Shown: in pieces, positions 1 through 8,913 of the stretch
How the letters are laid out: each line of letters opens with the position of its first letter
Position numbering within the stretch: the first letter of the stretch is position 1
Source of the DNA: Methylobacillus flagellatus KT
GTDB lineage: Bacteria; Pseudomonadota; Gammaproteobacteria; Burkholderiales; Methylophilaceae
NCBI RefSeq assembly: GCF_000013705.1
Contig: NC_007947.1
Location: forward strand, 1,736,001-1,800,000
Length of the DNA: 64,000 nt
Reading direction: 5' to 3'
Translations under genes and position numbers: made by a program
Notes under the pieces: generated by a model
The model's database searches: none
Told to the model about the DNA's origin: nothing
The model's input: the letters and a program-made list of their open reading frames with translations, nothing else

Positions 1-163
1 TTTCCAGTGCTTGCACCTGGCGTAGACTGAGGCGCAGGCGATTCGCAACATCCTCAGCCCCCAGGCCGAGACTTTCCCGCGCGGCGACCAGAGTCGGTCC
101 GATACGATCAATCGAGGCTGGCGCTGCCTGCAGCTCCTGCTCGGGAGAATCTTGCTCACTCAT
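1..163 (-). CDS. RodZ-like helix-turn-helix protein, N-terminus only
   Basis: Partial gene that runs off the left edge; only about 54 N-terminal residues are present. After a short acidic, Gln/Pro-rich leader (MSEQDSPEQEL) comes the pattern IGPTLVAARESLGLGAEDVANRLRLSLRQVQALE, split here as 'GPTLVAARESLGL' and 'VANRLRLSLRQVQALE'. That is the start of the Xre-like helix-turn-helix found at the N-terminus of RodZ/DUF4115 cell-shape proteins. The start ATG at 163 lies 2 bp from the pilF stop, so it is co-transcribed downstream of pilF. The order rlmN-pilF-rodZ (often followed by ispG) is common in proteobacteria and supports the call. The membrane and periplasmic parts are not visible, so a different HTH protein is not excluded. 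Confidence 0.7.
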   Translation of the reverse strand, partial: MSEQDSPEQELQAAPASIDRIGPTLVAARESLGLGAEDVANRLRLSLRQVQALE

Positions 164-165
164 TA

Positions 166-909
166 TTACTGTCCTGACAATAATCGTTTTGCTTGCTCGG
201 AATGAGGAAATTTCCTCCTCAGCTGCAAAGCATAACTGGCCTCACTATCACGGTCGCCTGCTTCGCGAGCAAGCTTAATGCCCAGCCAAAGCATGTCGGC
301 GGTTGGGCTGTCACTTTCCAACGCAGGCTTAAGGTAGTCGCGCGCCGCCTCATACTCGCCTCGACTATGGGCAATCACCGCCAATTGATACCCTGCCTGA
401 AATAATTGTGGCTGCAATTGCAAGGCATGCTGCAGGTAAAGCTCAGCCTGCTTAATATCCTTCTTACGTAGCAGGCAAGTGCCAGCATTCATGTATGCCA
501 CGCCCGGCGTGACATACAGCGGATTCTTGACCGCTTCCATGAACTGGACGATAGATTCATCGATACGGTTGCGCGCGCAGAGAAAGCTACCGTAATTGTT
601 GCGCGTTTCAGAGCTTTTCGGGTCTAGCTGCAACGCTTTGCGGAATGCTGCATCTGCCTTCTCGTCTTCACGCAATGTGCCATACACTAGCCCAAGGCCG
701 TTATAGGCAGGCGCATAGGAAGGATTGATCTGCGCGGCAAGCTCAAATTCCTCCAACGCCACGGCAATCTGGTTCTGGGCATAATATCCAGCACCCAGTT
801 CGGTATGTACACGGGCGCGCTCACGGCTTGCCTCGGTATCCTGCTTGGTTTCAGTGGCGGCACAAGCGATCAGCAACAAGCAGCAAGCCCCCACCAGGAA
901 CTTCCTCAC
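166..909 (-). CDS. pilF: Type IV pilus biogenesis/stability lipoprotein PilF (PilW), TPR
   Basis: A 247-residue protein with a lipoprotein signal (hydrophobic stretch ending LLLIAC, predicted lipid attachment at Cys16), followed by tandem tetratricopeptide repeats. Examples are '[22 protein letters not shown]' (split: [11 protein letters not shown] / [11 protein letters not shown]) and '[14 protein letters not shown]'. PilF/PilW pilotins are outer-membrane lipoproteins that help the secretin PilQ assemble. The length is normal for the family. The start overlaps the 3' end of rlmN by 4 bp (ATGA-type coupling) and the gene is followed after 2 bp by a RodZ-like gene; this order is conserved in many proteobacteria. 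The family is clear; a role in type IV pili specifically is inferred from it, since no other pil genes are in view. Confidence 0.9.
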   Translation of the reverse strand: MRKFLVGACCLLLIACAATETKQDTEASRERARVHTELGAGYYAQNQIAVALEEFELAAQINPSYAPAYNGLGLVYGTLREDEKADAAFRKALQLDPKSSETRNNYGSFLCARNRIDESIVQFMEAVKNPLYVTPGVAYMNAGTCLLRKKDIKQAELYLQHALQLQPQLFQAGYQLAVIAHSRGEYEAARDYLKPALESDSPTADMLWLGIKLAREAGDRDSEASYALQLRRKFPHSEQAKRLLSGQ

Positions 910-1994
910 GCAACCGCCTCCACTTTGATGCGGCGCAACGAACGCTTGGTCTTATCCTGCACCTTACCAGCCAGCTGACCACAAGCCGCGTCAATGTCCT
1001 CGCCGCGGGTCTTGCGTGTGGTCACGACATAGCCTGCCTGCATGAGGATATCGCGAAAACGGCGGATATTGTCGGGCTTGGAGGTATCGTAGCCGCTATT
1101 CGGGAAAGGGTTGAATGGAATCAGGTTGAATTTGCAAGGCACATCCTGAACGATATTCAACAATTGCCTGGCATGCTCGGCAGTATCGTTGACACCGTCC
1201 AGCATCACATACTCGAAGGTGACAAAATCGCGTGGCGCCTTTTCGAGATAACGCTGGCAAGCCGCCATGAGCTGCGCAATGGGATACTTGCGATTGATCG
1301 GCACAATTTCGTCACGCAATGCATCATTGGGGGCATGAAGGGACACTGCCAGCGCCACGGGACACTCCTCGCGCAACCTGTCCATGGCCGGCACCATACC
1401 AGAAGTGGACAAGGTCACGCGACGACGGCTCAAGCCATAAGCAGAATCGTCCAGCATAATATTCATGGCTGCCACGACATTGTCGAAATTGGCCAGCGGC
1501 TCGCCCATGCCCATCATGACAACATTGCTGATGATGCGGTCCCCCTTGGGATCGCGACCAAGCGCCTTGTTCGCCACCCATAACTGACCAATGATCTCGG
1601 AAACGCTGAGATTACGGTTGAATCCCTGGCGTCCGGTAGAACAGAATGTGCAATCCAACGCACATCCTACCTGCGAAGAAACGCAAAGCGTGCCGCGATC
1701 ATCCTCGGGGATGAACACTGTCTCGACGCCATTGCCTGCCCCAACGTCAATCAACCACTTGCGCGTCCCATCTTCCGATATTTGCTCCAGATGAACTGAA
1801 GGAGGCGCAACCACAGCCTCCTTGGCCAGCTTTTCACGCAATGCCTTGGCAATATCCGTCATCTCCCCAAAATCGCTCACGCCGAAGTGATGCATCCAGC
1901 GCATCATCTGCTTGGCACGGAACGGCTTCTCGCCAATACCTTGGAAATATTCTGCGAGCGCTGCCTGGTTGAAATTGAGGAGATTGACCGTCAT
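906..1994 (-). CDS. rlmN: Dual-specificity 23S rRNA/tRNA adenine-C2 methyltransferase RlmN
   Basis: A 362-residue radical-SAM enzyme that methylates C2 of A2503 in 23S rRNA and of A37 in some tRNAs. The cluster-binding CxxxCxxC motif is seen as CALDCTFC with cysteines at 111, 115 and 118. The downstream glycine-rich SAM segment 'MMGMGEPL' is present, and the C-terminal conserved cysteine needed for resolution of the methyl intermediate is in 'AACGQLAG'. Length matches the family. It sits 12 bp after ndk and overlaps pilF by 4 bp, so ndk-rlmN-pilF-rodZ form a probable operon. Confidence 0.97.
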   Translation of the reverse strand: MTVNLLNFNQAALAEYFQGIGEKPFRAKQMMRWMHHFGVSDFGEMTDIAKALREKLAKEAVVAPPSVHLEQISEDGTRKWLIDVGAGNGVETVFIPEDDRGTLCVSSQVGCALDCTFCSTGRQGFNRNLSVSEIIGQLWVANKALGRDPKGDRIISNVVMMGMGEPLANFDNVVAAMNIMLDDSAYGLSRRRVTLSTSGMVPAMDRLREECPVALAVSLHAPNDALRDEIVPINRKYPIAQLMAACQRYLEKAPRDFVTFEYVMLDGVNDTAEHARQLLNIVQDVPCKFNLIPFNPFPNSGYDTSKPDNIRRFRDILMQAGYVVTTRKTRGEDIDAACGQLAGKVQDKTKRSLRRIKVEAVA

Positions 1995-2006
1995 GCAGAG
2001 ACAACC

Positions 2007-2432
2007 TCAGCGGCTGTAAATATTGGATTGCGCAAAGAAATAGGCAATTTCGACTGCAGCATTTTCCAGGGAGTCTGACCCATGAACGGCATTGGCATCA
2101 ATGCTATCGGCGAAGTCAGCGCGGATAGTACCTGGCTCAGCTTTTTTCGGGTCGGTAGCGCCCATCAGCTCACGGTGCTTGAGCACCGCATTTTCACCTT
2201 CCAGCACCTGTACGACGACTGGACCGGAAATCATGAACTTGACCAGATCATTGAAGAAAGGGCGCTCCTTGTGGACTGCATAAAAACCCTCAGCATCAGC
2301 CTGAGACAGTTGCACCATCTTGGAAGCGATGATCTTGAGGCCGGCATCTTCAAAACGGGTATAGATCTTGCCGATCACGTTCTTCGCAACTGCATCGGGT
2401 TTGATAATGGATAGGGTACGTTCAACAGCCAT
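2007..2432 (-). CDS. ndk: Nucleoside diphosphate kinase
   Basis: A 141-residue cytoplasmic enzyme that transfers phosphate between nucleoside triphosphates and diphosphates through a phosphohistidine. The family signature with the catalytic histidine is seen as NAVHGSDS near residue 117, and the N-terminus '[12 protein letters not shown]' is typical. Length and ends fit the bacterial family exactly. It is the first gene of the ndk-rlmN-pilF-rodZ run; the start is preceded by the purine stretch TTGGAGTC. Confidence 0.97.
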
Positions 2433-2662
2433 GATGACTCCAAAGATAATTATTTAGATAAAACTACTACGGAAAGACCGATAAAATAACATTTTAGCGG
2501 CCCAAAATAAAGCTGGGACGCAATATTTACCGCCCCCCGGCCTGCAAAAACCAGGCCGTCCTGAGCATGTAGTATCAACTGATCGAGTGACAGGCTCGCG
2601 ACACAGACCATGCGGACGACATCTTGGCGATTTCACTAAAAACTCGCCCTGCGCCAACTCGG
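2433..2662. other. Intergenic region between rlmB and ndk
   Basis: About 230 bp without a convincing gene. A small reading frame on the minus strand here has no recognisable protein or ribosome site and is left out. A 7-bp hairpin (CGGCCTG/CAGGCCG, 2538-2558) is present but has no T-run. The ndk promoter should lie here on the minus strand; I see no strong -35/-10 pair. Confidence 0.5.
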
Positions 2663-3418
2663 TCAAGCCTGCTGCAGGATGCGCTGCCTGCGTGCCTCAT
2701 ACAGGCAAATACCGCTGGCAACCGATACATTCAGACTCTCAACAGAGCCAAACATCGGAATGCTGATCAAGCTGTCGCAAGTTTCCTGCGTCAGTCGGCG
2801 CAGACCACTCCCTTCCGCCCCCAGCACCAGCGCCAGCGGGCCCGATAAATTGGTAGATGGTAAGTCGGCATCTGCCTCTGCCGCAGCCCCCACGATGAAC
2901 ACACCGGCATCCTTGAGTTCACGCAGCGTTCGCGCCAAATTGGTCACGGCAATAAACGGTACAGTTTCCGCGGCGCCGCAAGCCACCTTGCGTACCGTGG
3001 CATTCAGGCCTGCTGCGCGATCCTTGGGCGCAATCACTGCATGTACCCCCATCGCATCGGCTACCCGCAGGCAGGCACCAAGGTTATGCGGATCTTCCAC
3101 ACCATCCAGCACTAGAAAAAATGGCGGCTCTTTCAGGTCGGATTCCAGGATGTCATGGATATCCTTGTAGGGAATCGGGGTATCCACTACACGGGCAATC
3201 ACACCCTGATGCCGAGCATTGCCGCCCGCCATGCCATCCAGGCGAGCCCGCTCCACGTGCATCACCCGTACATTGGCGCCTTCCGCCATCTGCAACAAAT
3301 CCTTCATGCGCGCATCCACCCTGTCCTGGTCGACCAGGACTTCCTGGACGCTCGCCGCATGCTGGCGCAAACGGCTCAATACGGCATGAAAGCCAAACAA
3401 AATACGCACGTCACTCAT
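2663..3418 (-). CDS. rlmB: 23S rRNA (guanosine-2'-O-)-methyltransferase RlmB (TrmH family)
   Basis: A 251-residue SPOUT-class methyltransferase that modifies G2251 of 23S rRNA. The N-terminal substrate-binding domain begins '[13 protein letters not shown]'. The SPOUT motifs are '[17 protein letters not shown]' (split: [17 protein letters not shown]), '[15 protein letters not shown]' and the trefoil-knot segment '[16 protein letters not shown]'. Family length is normal. It lies 4 bp after rnr; the rnr-rlmB pair is a classical conserved arrangement in proteobacteria. Confidence 0.96.
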   Translation of the reverse strand: MSDVRILFGFHAVLSRLRQHAASVQEVLVDQDRVDARMKDLLQMAEGANVRVMHVERARLDGMAGGNARHQGVIARVVDTPIPYKDIHDILESDLKEPPFFLVLDGVEDPHNLGACLRVADAMGVHAVIAPKDRAAGLNATVRKVACGAAETVPFIAVTNLARTLRELKDAGVFIVGAAAEADADLPSTNLSGPLALVLGAEGSGLRRLTQETCDSLISIPMFGSVESLNVSVASGICLYEARRQRILQQA

Positions 3419-3422
3419 TCAA

Positions 3423-5945
3423 TCAACTAGCTTTCTTCTTGGTTGTCACTGTGGCACGAGATTTTCCGCCGCTTGCGCGGGGCGGCCTCGTCCTTGTTGT
3501 TTTCTGCGCCGGGGTCGCATCGGCCCTGCGGGCCCTCGGCTTTTTCACTGCCTCCTGCACCGGGGACTTGGTCGGCAACTCTGTTGACGTGACAGTGGCA
3601 GACTGGCGGCGCTTGGGCTTTTCCGCATCAGGCGCTGCCGCAGCTTTTACTGTCGCCGCAGCAGGGGCAGGCTTCCCACGACGGCGATTAGCTGGGGCTG
3701 GGGGAGTGGATGATGCCTGCATCTGGTCCTGTCTGGCAACAAGCCCAAAATCTATACGGCTGGTTTCAAGGTCTACGCGGTTCACCTTGACGCGCAACCT
3801 GTCTCCGAGACGAAACCTGACCCCAGTCCGCTCGCCCAGCATTTCATGCCGGGCTTTGTCGTAATTGAAATAATCATTACCCAACTCAGTCACGTGAAGC
3901 AGCCCTTCCACGTAGACACCATCCAGCGCCACGAACAGGCCGAAACTGGTCACACCCGCTACCGTGCCGTCAAACTCCTCACCAATCTTGTCCTGCATGT
4001 AGTAGCACTTAAGCCAGGCTTCTACGTCCCGCGTTGCATCATCGGCACGCCGCTCGGTCATGGAGCAGTGCTTGCCAAGCTCATTCCAATCCCCCGCTTT
4101 GTACACCTCGCCATTCAGGGCCGCCTTGATTGCCCGATGGATCAGCAGGTCGGGATAACGGCGGATTGGCGAAGTGAAATGGGTATATGCCTCATAAGCC
4201 AGACCAAAGTGGCCAATATTGTCAGGACTGTAGACAGCTTGCTGCATGGAACGCAGCAATACAGTCTGCAACAACTGCTCATCCGGGCGCCCCTTGATCT
4301 GGGCCAGCAGCTTGCCATAGTCCTTGGCATGCGGAGTATCACCCCCCCCCAGAGTAAAGCCGAACTCACCCATGAAGGTACGCAAGGCTTCCAGCTTTTC
4401 TTCGGTAGGTCCATCGTGAACACGGTATAAGGCAGGGTGCTTGCACTTGTCGAGAAAATTTGCAGCGCAGACGTTGGCAGCCAACATACACTCCTCGATG
4501 AGCCTGTGCGCCTCATTACGGGAAGTCGCTTCGATACGTTCGATCTTGCCGTTATCGTTGAACACCATCAAGGTTTCATTGCTTTCGAACTCGATCGCCC
4601 CACGTTTCTCGCGTGCTGCCAACATGACTTTGTAAAGCCTGTATAGATGCTGCACGTGCGGCATCAGCCAATCGTACTCGCGGGCCACCTCGCCAGCAGG
4701 ATTGCTGATCATGTCGAAGACCTTGGTATAAGTCATCCTGGCCTTGGAGCGCATCACGGAAGGATAAAACTTATATTGCTTAATGCGCCCGGTATTGCTG
4801 ATCTGCATGTCACAGATCATGCACAGCCTGTCCACATCGGGATTGAGTGAGCAAAGTCCGTTGGACAATGCCTCGGGAAGCATGGGAATCACGCGTCGCG
4901 GGAAATAAACGGAATTACCGCGCTCATAAGCATCCTTGTCGAGACTGTCGCCCGGCCTGACGTAAAAACTGACATCAGCAATCGCCACCACCAGGCGCCA
5001 ACCTGTCCCCTGAGGTTCACAGTAGACGGCATCATCGAAGTCGCGTGCAGTTTCACCATCAATCGTCACCAAGGGGAGCTCGCGCAAGTCGATGCGCCCC
5101 TTCCAGTCAGCAGCACGTACCTTCTTAGGGTACTTCTGCGCCTGCTTGATCGCAGCTTCGGAAAACTCATGGGGCAAATGATGCTTGCGTAGGGCAATTT
5201 CGATTTCCATCCCCGGGTCGGCATAATTGCCCAATATCTCGATCACCTTTCCTACCGGCTTGGCGTGGATCGATGGCTGCTCGGTCAGCTCAACCGTCAC
5301 CACTTGCCCGTCCTTCGCCCCCATATCAAGGTGATAGGGAATCAGGATATCCTGGTTAACACGCTTATCCTCCGCTGCGACGATGGTCACCCCGTGACTG
5401 CTGATCACCCGACCAACCAATGTCTTGGTCGCACGCTCGAGCACCTCGACAATCCGCCCCTCCGGCCTGCCGCGTCTGTCGGTACCGGCGGGACGCACCA
5501 TTACGCGATCCCCATGCATCACCTGGGCCATCTCCCGGGGGGAAAGGAACAAATCGTCTCCCCCACCATCGGGAATGAAGAAGCCAAAACCATCAGGATG
5601 CCCCTGCACCCTTCCTGCCAGCAAATTCACCTTCTCCGCAATGCACAAGGCGCCCTTGCGGTTCTGGATAATCTGTCCATCACGCTCCATCGCCCTCAGG
5701 CGGCGTGAGAAAATTTCCTGTTCGGATTTCTTGACACCAACCAAGCGATAGAGCTCCTCCACCGTCACGGGAACGCCCTGCTCCTCCATCACCGACAAGA
5801 TAAATTCCCGGCTAGGTAAAGGGTTGGCATATTTCTCCTGCTCCCGCTCGGCATAAGGGTCACCCGCCCGGCCGCCCTTGAGCTTGCGCTGAGGAGCGGC
5901 TTCTTTTACACCTGTTTTTGCAATCTGTTTTTTTTTCGTTGACAA
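3423..5945 (-). CDS. rnr: Ribonuclease R
   Basis: An 840-residue 3'-5' exoribonuclease that degrades structured RNA. In order: N-terminal basic/HTH region, cold-shock OB domains ('GRVQGHPDGFGFFIPD'), the RNB catalytic domain with the acidic metal site 'GETARDFDDAVY', then an S1 RNA-binding domain ('FDGTVAGVTSFGLFVALDG') and a Lys/Arg/Ala-rich tail of about 110 residues. Translation must begin at a TTG (5943-5945): an in-frame TAG lies 12 bp upstream and there is no ATG or GTG between. An AGGAAAG ribosome site lies 7 bp before the TTG, which supports it. The start region overlaps the -35 box of the divergent tRNA-Leu promoter. Confidence 0.96.
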   Translation of the reverse strand: MSTKKKQIAKTGVKEAAPQRKLKGGRAGDPYAEREQEKYANPLPSREFILSVMEEQGVPVTVEELYRLVGVKKSEQEIFSRRLRAMERDGQIIQNRKGALCIAEKVNLLAGRVQGHPDGFGFFIPDGGGDDLFLSPREMAQVMHGDRVMVRPAGTDRRGRPEGRIVEVLERATKTLVGRVISSHGVTIVAAEDKRVNQDILIPYHLDMGAKDGQVVTVELTEQPSIHAKPVGKVIEILGNYADPGMEIEIALRKHHLPHEFSEAAIKQAQKYPKKVRAADWKGRIDLRELPLVTIDGETARDFDDAVYCEPQGTGWRLVVAIADVSFYVRPGDSLDKDAYERGNSVYFPRRVIPMLPEALSNGLCSLNPDVDRLCMICDMQISNTGRIKQYKFYPSVMRSKARMTYTKVFDMISNPAGEVAREYDWLMPHVQHLYRLYKVMLAAREKRGAIEFESNETLMVFNDNGKIERIEATSRNEAHRLIEECMLAANVCAANFLDKCKHPALYRVHDGPTEEKLEALRTFMGEFGFTLGGGDTPHAKDYGKLLAQIKGRPDEQLLQTVLLRSMQQAVYSPDNIGHFGLAYEAYTHFTSPIRRYPDLLIHRAIKAALNGEVYKAGDWNELGKHCSMTERRADDATRDVEAWLKCYYMQDKIGEEFDGTVAGVTSFGLFVALDGVYVEGLLHVTELGNDYFNYDKARHEMLGERTGVRFRLGDRLRVKVNRVDLETSRIDFGLVARQDQMQASSTPPAPANRRRGKPAPAAATVKAAAAPDAEKPKRRQSATVTSTELPTKSPVQEAVKKPRARRADATPAQKTTRTRPPRASGGKSRATVTTKKKAS

Positions 5946-5966
5946 AGTATGGCTTTCCTATAAAAT
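5939..5966 (+). promoter_or_regulatory. Promoter of tRNA-Leu(CAG)
   Basis: TTGACA (5939-5944), 16-bp spacer, TAAAAT (5961-5966), followed at once by a GC-rich discriminator (GCGCGGC), as is usual for stable-RNA promoters under growth-rate or stringent control. The tRNA begins at 5989. The -35 box lies on the start codon of rnr, so the two divergent transcription units share this DNA. Confidence 0.75.
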
Positions 5967-5988
5967 GCGCGGCTCATCGATATTCGAT

Positions 5989-6075
5989 GCCCAGATGGCG
6001 GAATTGGTAGACGCGCTAGGTTCAGGTCCTAGTGGTGGCAACACTGTGGAGGTTCGAGTCCTCTTCTGGGCACCA
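5989..6075 (+). tRNA. tRNA-Leu (anticodon CAG)
   Basis: An 87-nt class II tRNA. Acceptor arms GCCCAGA (5989-5995) and TCTGGGC (6065-6071) pair fully, followed by discriminator A and an encoded CCA (6073-6075). The anticodon stem CTAGG/CCTAG encloses loop TTCAGGT, giving anticodon CAG, which reads CUG. There is a long variable arm, and the T-loop GTTCGAGTC is present. Downstream lies a strong terminator. Confidence 0.97.
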
Positions 6076-6089
6076 ACAGAATTATTAGA

Positions 6090-6131
6090 AACCGCATCAT
6101 TGCTTACTTTGTAGCTGATGCGGTTTTTTAT
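6090..6131 (+). terminator. Rho-independent terminator after tRNA-Leu(CAG)
   Basis: Perfect 10-bp stem AACCGCATCA (6090-6099) / TGATGCGGTT (6116-6125) running into a T-tract (6124-6129). Confidence 0.88.
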
Positions 6132-6576
6132 TGTCCGCTGGGTTAGCGATAAGAAAATTTGATGGAACATCCTCATAGCTCATTGTCCCATTAAAAGCAT
6201 TGCAGGTCTAAGACAATATCTTCTCTATTTTGCCCTCTAGCTTCAATACCCATGGGTTATCCCCGCCCCGATGCACTACTGCCACATGGCAATAAGTGAA
6301 CGCAAGCAATCATCACACTTTGCCACGGCTGTTTCGCGCCAGAAGCTTATCCCTCTCTTTATTTTTCCGCAGTCGGAATTATCCGACACAAGCTTGGTAA
6401 AACTGCCTATAGCCGAGCCTGAGCGGATTTTTCTATGATGGCTCAACACTCCGGCATCGAGCAATCGTTCCTAAACTGCGAAGCAATGTCCTGCATTAAA
6501 GCCATTCACTTCCGCATATCAATAGCAAAAGCAAGATGCCATCTCTAGCTTCCCAATAAACTCAGGGAGAACCATC
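6132..6576. other. Non-coding stretch between tRNA-Leu and a small gene
   Basis: About 445 bp. One short minus-strand reading frame exists, but it has no ribosome site or family resemblance and I do not call it. The promoter for the gene at 6577 should be in the right part of this stretch; no clear consensus was found. Confidence 0.4.
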
Positions 6577-6858
6577 ATGGATAAGCTTCTGCAAACCTTA
6601 CTGAGAATAGAAAACGGAGAAACAACATTGAAAGCCGCGAATCCTCAGGACATCGCCCGGTTTCAAGTCGAAGTCGTCTGCCTTCAATATGCTTATAAGC
6701 AAGGCCTTATTAAGCAACCATGGTTTGTTACCAGCATGTCCCGCGAACATCCTTGGCAGATTGAAAAAGTATCCATGCTGAAACTGACTGAACTCGGGCG
6801 AAGATTCTTGAAAATACAAAGACTCAGATGCAATGACTCAACGACACCAACTCATTGA
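6577..6858 (+). CDS. Small hypothetical protein (93 aa)
   Basis: A 93-residue protein I do not recognise. The start ATG has a good ribosome site (AGGGAG, 8 bp upstream). The sequence mixes basic and hydrophobic residues without a signal peptide or membrane span. The segment 'VSMLKLTELGRRFLK' near residues 66-80 is reminiscent of the wing and recognition part of small winged-helix proteins ('LTxxGRxxL'). That resemblance is short, so the DNA-binding idea is only a suggestion. It stands alone between two leucine tRNAs in otherwise non-coding DNA. Probably a real gene because of the ribosome site. Confidence 0.6.
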   Translation: MDKLLQTLLRIENGETTLKAANPQDIARFQVEVVCLQYAYKQGLIKQPWFVTSMSREHPWQIEKVSMLKLTELGRRFLKIQRLRCNDSTTPTH

Positions 6859-6902
6859 CCTCCCTAGGACACAAACTGCCTCATTGCCAATTCCATAATG
6901 AA

Positions 6903-6931
6903 TTGGCTGAGCATGAAAACTACGTTATAAT
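6903..6931 (+). promoter_or_regulatory. Promoter of tRNA-Leu(UAG)
   Basis: TTGGCT (6903-6908), 17-bp spacer, perfect TATAAT (6926-6931), then CGCCTCCCC. The mature tRNA begins about 50 bp downstream at 6982. Confidence 0.7.
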
Positions 6932-6981
6932 CGCCTCCCCTTGGCATTAAGCTTTGATTAGCTGCAGTAGCCGAAGAGTAA

Positions 6982-7066
6982 GCGAAAGTGGCGGAATTGG
7001 TAGACGCACTGGATTTAGGTTCCAGCGCCGCGAGGCGTGAGAGTTCGAGTCTCTCCTTTCGCACCA
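6982..7066 (+). tRNA. tRNA-Leu (anticodon UAG)
   Basis: An 85-nt class II tRNA. Acceptor arms GCGAAAG (6982-6988) and CTTTCGC (7056-7062) pair fully; discriminator A and encoded CCA at 7063-7066. Anticodon stem CTGGA/TCCAG around loop TTTAGGT gives anticodon UAG, reading CUA and CUN by wobble. A long variable arm (CGCCGCGAGGCG) and T-loop GTTCGAGTC are present. Confidence 0.97.
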
Positions 7067-7105
7067 CAATCAGTGGTTCAAAACAGCTATAAAATCAATA
7101 GAATC

Positions 7106-7136
7106 AAGGCGCAAACGACGGTTTGGCGCCTTTTTT
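7106..7136 (+). terminator. Rho-independent terminator after tRNA-Leu(UAG)
   Basis: Stem AAGGCGCAAAC / GTTTGGCGCCTT with one bulged base, followed by TTTTTT (7131-7136). Confidence 0.85.
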
Positions 7137-7616
7137 CATGCCCAAGCAAGTGCCTCTCTATTTTTCAAGCGACAAACTTCAAATACCCGGCAAGACGTTT
7201 GATGACGTGCTCGATAAATACTTAAACTGCGACGATGTCAGCAATCAGAAGGATAACGAATGCTGGGGGCTCATCGGATAGCGCTATCCAAGCGCGACAA
7301 GATTGCAGACATCTGCTTTTCACGCTCAGCCAACAGAATTTCGCGGATGGGCGCGATCCGCAAATTTCTCCTACTCGGAACCCACTTTATGAAAGATGGC
7401 GGACTGATACCAAACTCACAACCCAGCAGGCACCACTAGCACAGCCTCAACTCACTTGATCGCTTCGATAACTGACAGCTGTAATCCTTGATTAATTCAT
7501 CATTACAGCCCCCCCTCAATTAAGAAAGCTCTAGCTCTAAATTTATTGCTTTAATGAGGGGCCAATCTGCAAGCCAAGGCAAGCATCATGCAGGAACAAA
7601 CCGAGGCTTTTGAATC
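7137..7616. other. Non-coding stretch
   Basis: About 480 bp. Two short plus-strand frames of 60-75 codons are open here, but neither has a ribosome site or a recognisable sequence. No repeats or hairpins of note were seen. Confidence 0.4.
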
Positions 7617-7922
7617 TCAATGGCGCGCTGAAATAGTATGGAAGCTCAAGCCGCTACCTTGCTGAATATGAGCCTGAATGACTCTTTCATGGGCTTTGGC
7701 ATCAGCAACATCGGCTTCCGGAGCATGCTGGAGGGATTCAAGATATTGCATGGCAACCCTTGTACCCGCGGAGCAAGCAGCCTCAGCAGTTGAATAGGAT
7801 GAGTCTTCTTTGGATGGCTCCAGGAAATCATCATCAACCAGAGCAACCCAAGTGTAGCTATGAAGACTATCAGGTTTGCAGATAATGGCGACTGAATGGC
7901 CCAAGTACTCAAAGTTTTCCAT
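7617..7922 (-). CDS. Small hypothetical protein (about 101 aa)
   Basis: A protein of about 101 residues that I do not recognise. It begins with two adjacent ATGs (7925 and 7922). The AAGGGG ribosome site (7930-7935 on the minus strand) is 7 bp from the second and only 4 bp from the first, so 7922 is preferred. The sequence is acidic and soluble-looking, with 'STAEAACSAGTRVAMQYLE' resembling a short amphipathic helix. There are no signal peptide or membrane segments. It is single, with no operon partner. Base composition in the upstream region (7940-8050) is markedly AT-rich compared with neighbouring genes. Confidence 0.5.
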   Translation of the reverse strand: MENFEYLGHSVAIICKPDSLHSYTWVALVDDDFLEPSKEDSSYSTAEAACSAGTRVAMQYLESLQHAPEADVADAKAHERVIQAHIQQGSGLSFHTISARH

Positions 7923-7925
7923 CAT

Positions 7926-8357
7926 TCAACCCCTTGTAGAAAGAATGAATATCACAAAAAGTGATAAAAGTGATAATACCTCATTTTTTAGATTTGTTGT
8001 TGAGTTACAAATTAAAGAATATTCAATGAAAATATTGTGATATTTGTGAGATGAAAGGGTCAGGATCAAGGAATGATCAATATGGTTCAGCGCTTCCACG
8101 GGCATACTTGATCACACCCACCTATCAAGCCGTGAATGCAAACCCAGCACGTCATGGTTTTTTGCTAGAGCATGTTGCTTGTAATAGGTTAGAATGGCTG
8201 CTTGCTAGGGGTTGGATGGCTCAAAAATTCAAGCTGATCACAAGTCATATTGCACATCCCCAGTAATCTTCCCCCATGTTTTCGGTTGTCGTTTGACACA
8301 TGCCTCAAAGCTGGCCGATATCACCCTAAATCGACATGCATTGAAAGAAATTCATTT
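7926..8357. other. AT-rich non-coding stretch with divergent promoter potential
   Basis: About 430 bp between two divergent small genes. The first 100 bp are strongly AT-rich with repeated GTGATA-type words (AAAAGTGATAAAAGTGATAA near 7955-7975). A plus-strand frame from 8051 has no ribosome site and overlaps the gene at 8358, so I do not call it. Confidence 0.35.
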
Positions 8358-8606
8358 ATGCAAAGCACTATCAACCAAGATGAAATCAACATGCTACGCG
8401 CCGAGCTTGAAATCCTGATGAGAGAACGCCAGGCATTGTTGAAAGTGACTGGCGCCGCCGCAGGGTTGGTTGCTGAACTGGACAGCCACGATTTACCAGC
8501 AGGAACGGAAGAAGCAGCCGAACTGCTGGCAACCAACATCAACACGCTTCCGGAAGAAACATTGCAAGATGCCTTGAACTCGGTTCGGGCCGTGATTGCG
8601 GGCTAA
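8358..8606 (+). CDS. Small hypothetical coiled-coil protein (82 aa)
   Basis: An 82-residue acidic protein. Residues about 8-35 (NMLRAELEILMRERQALLK) form a heptad-like, coiled-coil-prone helix. This is followed by a second helical part with a Leu/Ala-rich pattern (ELLATNINTLPEETLQDAL). Upstream in-frame ATGs extend the frame to 8250, but the extension (Cys- and Pro-rich) looks non-coding, so the internal ATG at 8358 is preferred; its ribosome site is weak (GAAAGAAA). Function unknown. Confidence 0.5.
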   Translation: MQSTINQDEINMLRAELEILMRERQALLKVTGAAAGLVAELDSHDLPAGTEEAAELLATNINTLPEETLQDALNSVRAVIAG

Positions 8607-8913
8607 CCTTGCAATAACTCTTCGGGTAGTATCATCGCCTTTCTTTAAGTTTGGTCTTTTCCCATCAGTATTCCCTGCCATCACAGCTTACATTCACTCC
8701 TCATGCCCTATAACAATAGCTTCAACGCGCCTTCAGGGCAGATGAGGATAGCTACTAGTCACTGAAAGCAAGGCTTCCTCTCTGAGGCTTGACTCAAACC
8801 CTCCTATACAACAAACAATTGCATCACCAATAAAAACGGCACTCCGCTTGCCGACATTGCCGCCAAGCACCGCAGGTTGTACCATCACGGGTGGAGTGAA
8901 CATTGGCGGCGCG
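8607..8913. other. Intergenic region upstream of the RND efflux operon
   Basis: About 305 bp that should contain the efflux operon promoter. TTGACT at 8789 and TATACA at 8805 are present but only 10 bp apart, too close for a sigma-70 promoter. No recognisable metal-regulator palindrome was found. Confidence 0.35.

Noticed and set aside
2538..2558. 7-bp hairpin CGGCCTG/CAGGCCG between ndk and rlmB
   Set aside because: No T-run on either strand and not close to a stop codon; not called as a terminator.
8051..8266. 71-codon plus-strand reading frame
   Set aside because: No ribosome site, no family resemblance, and it runs towards the better-supported gene at 8358.
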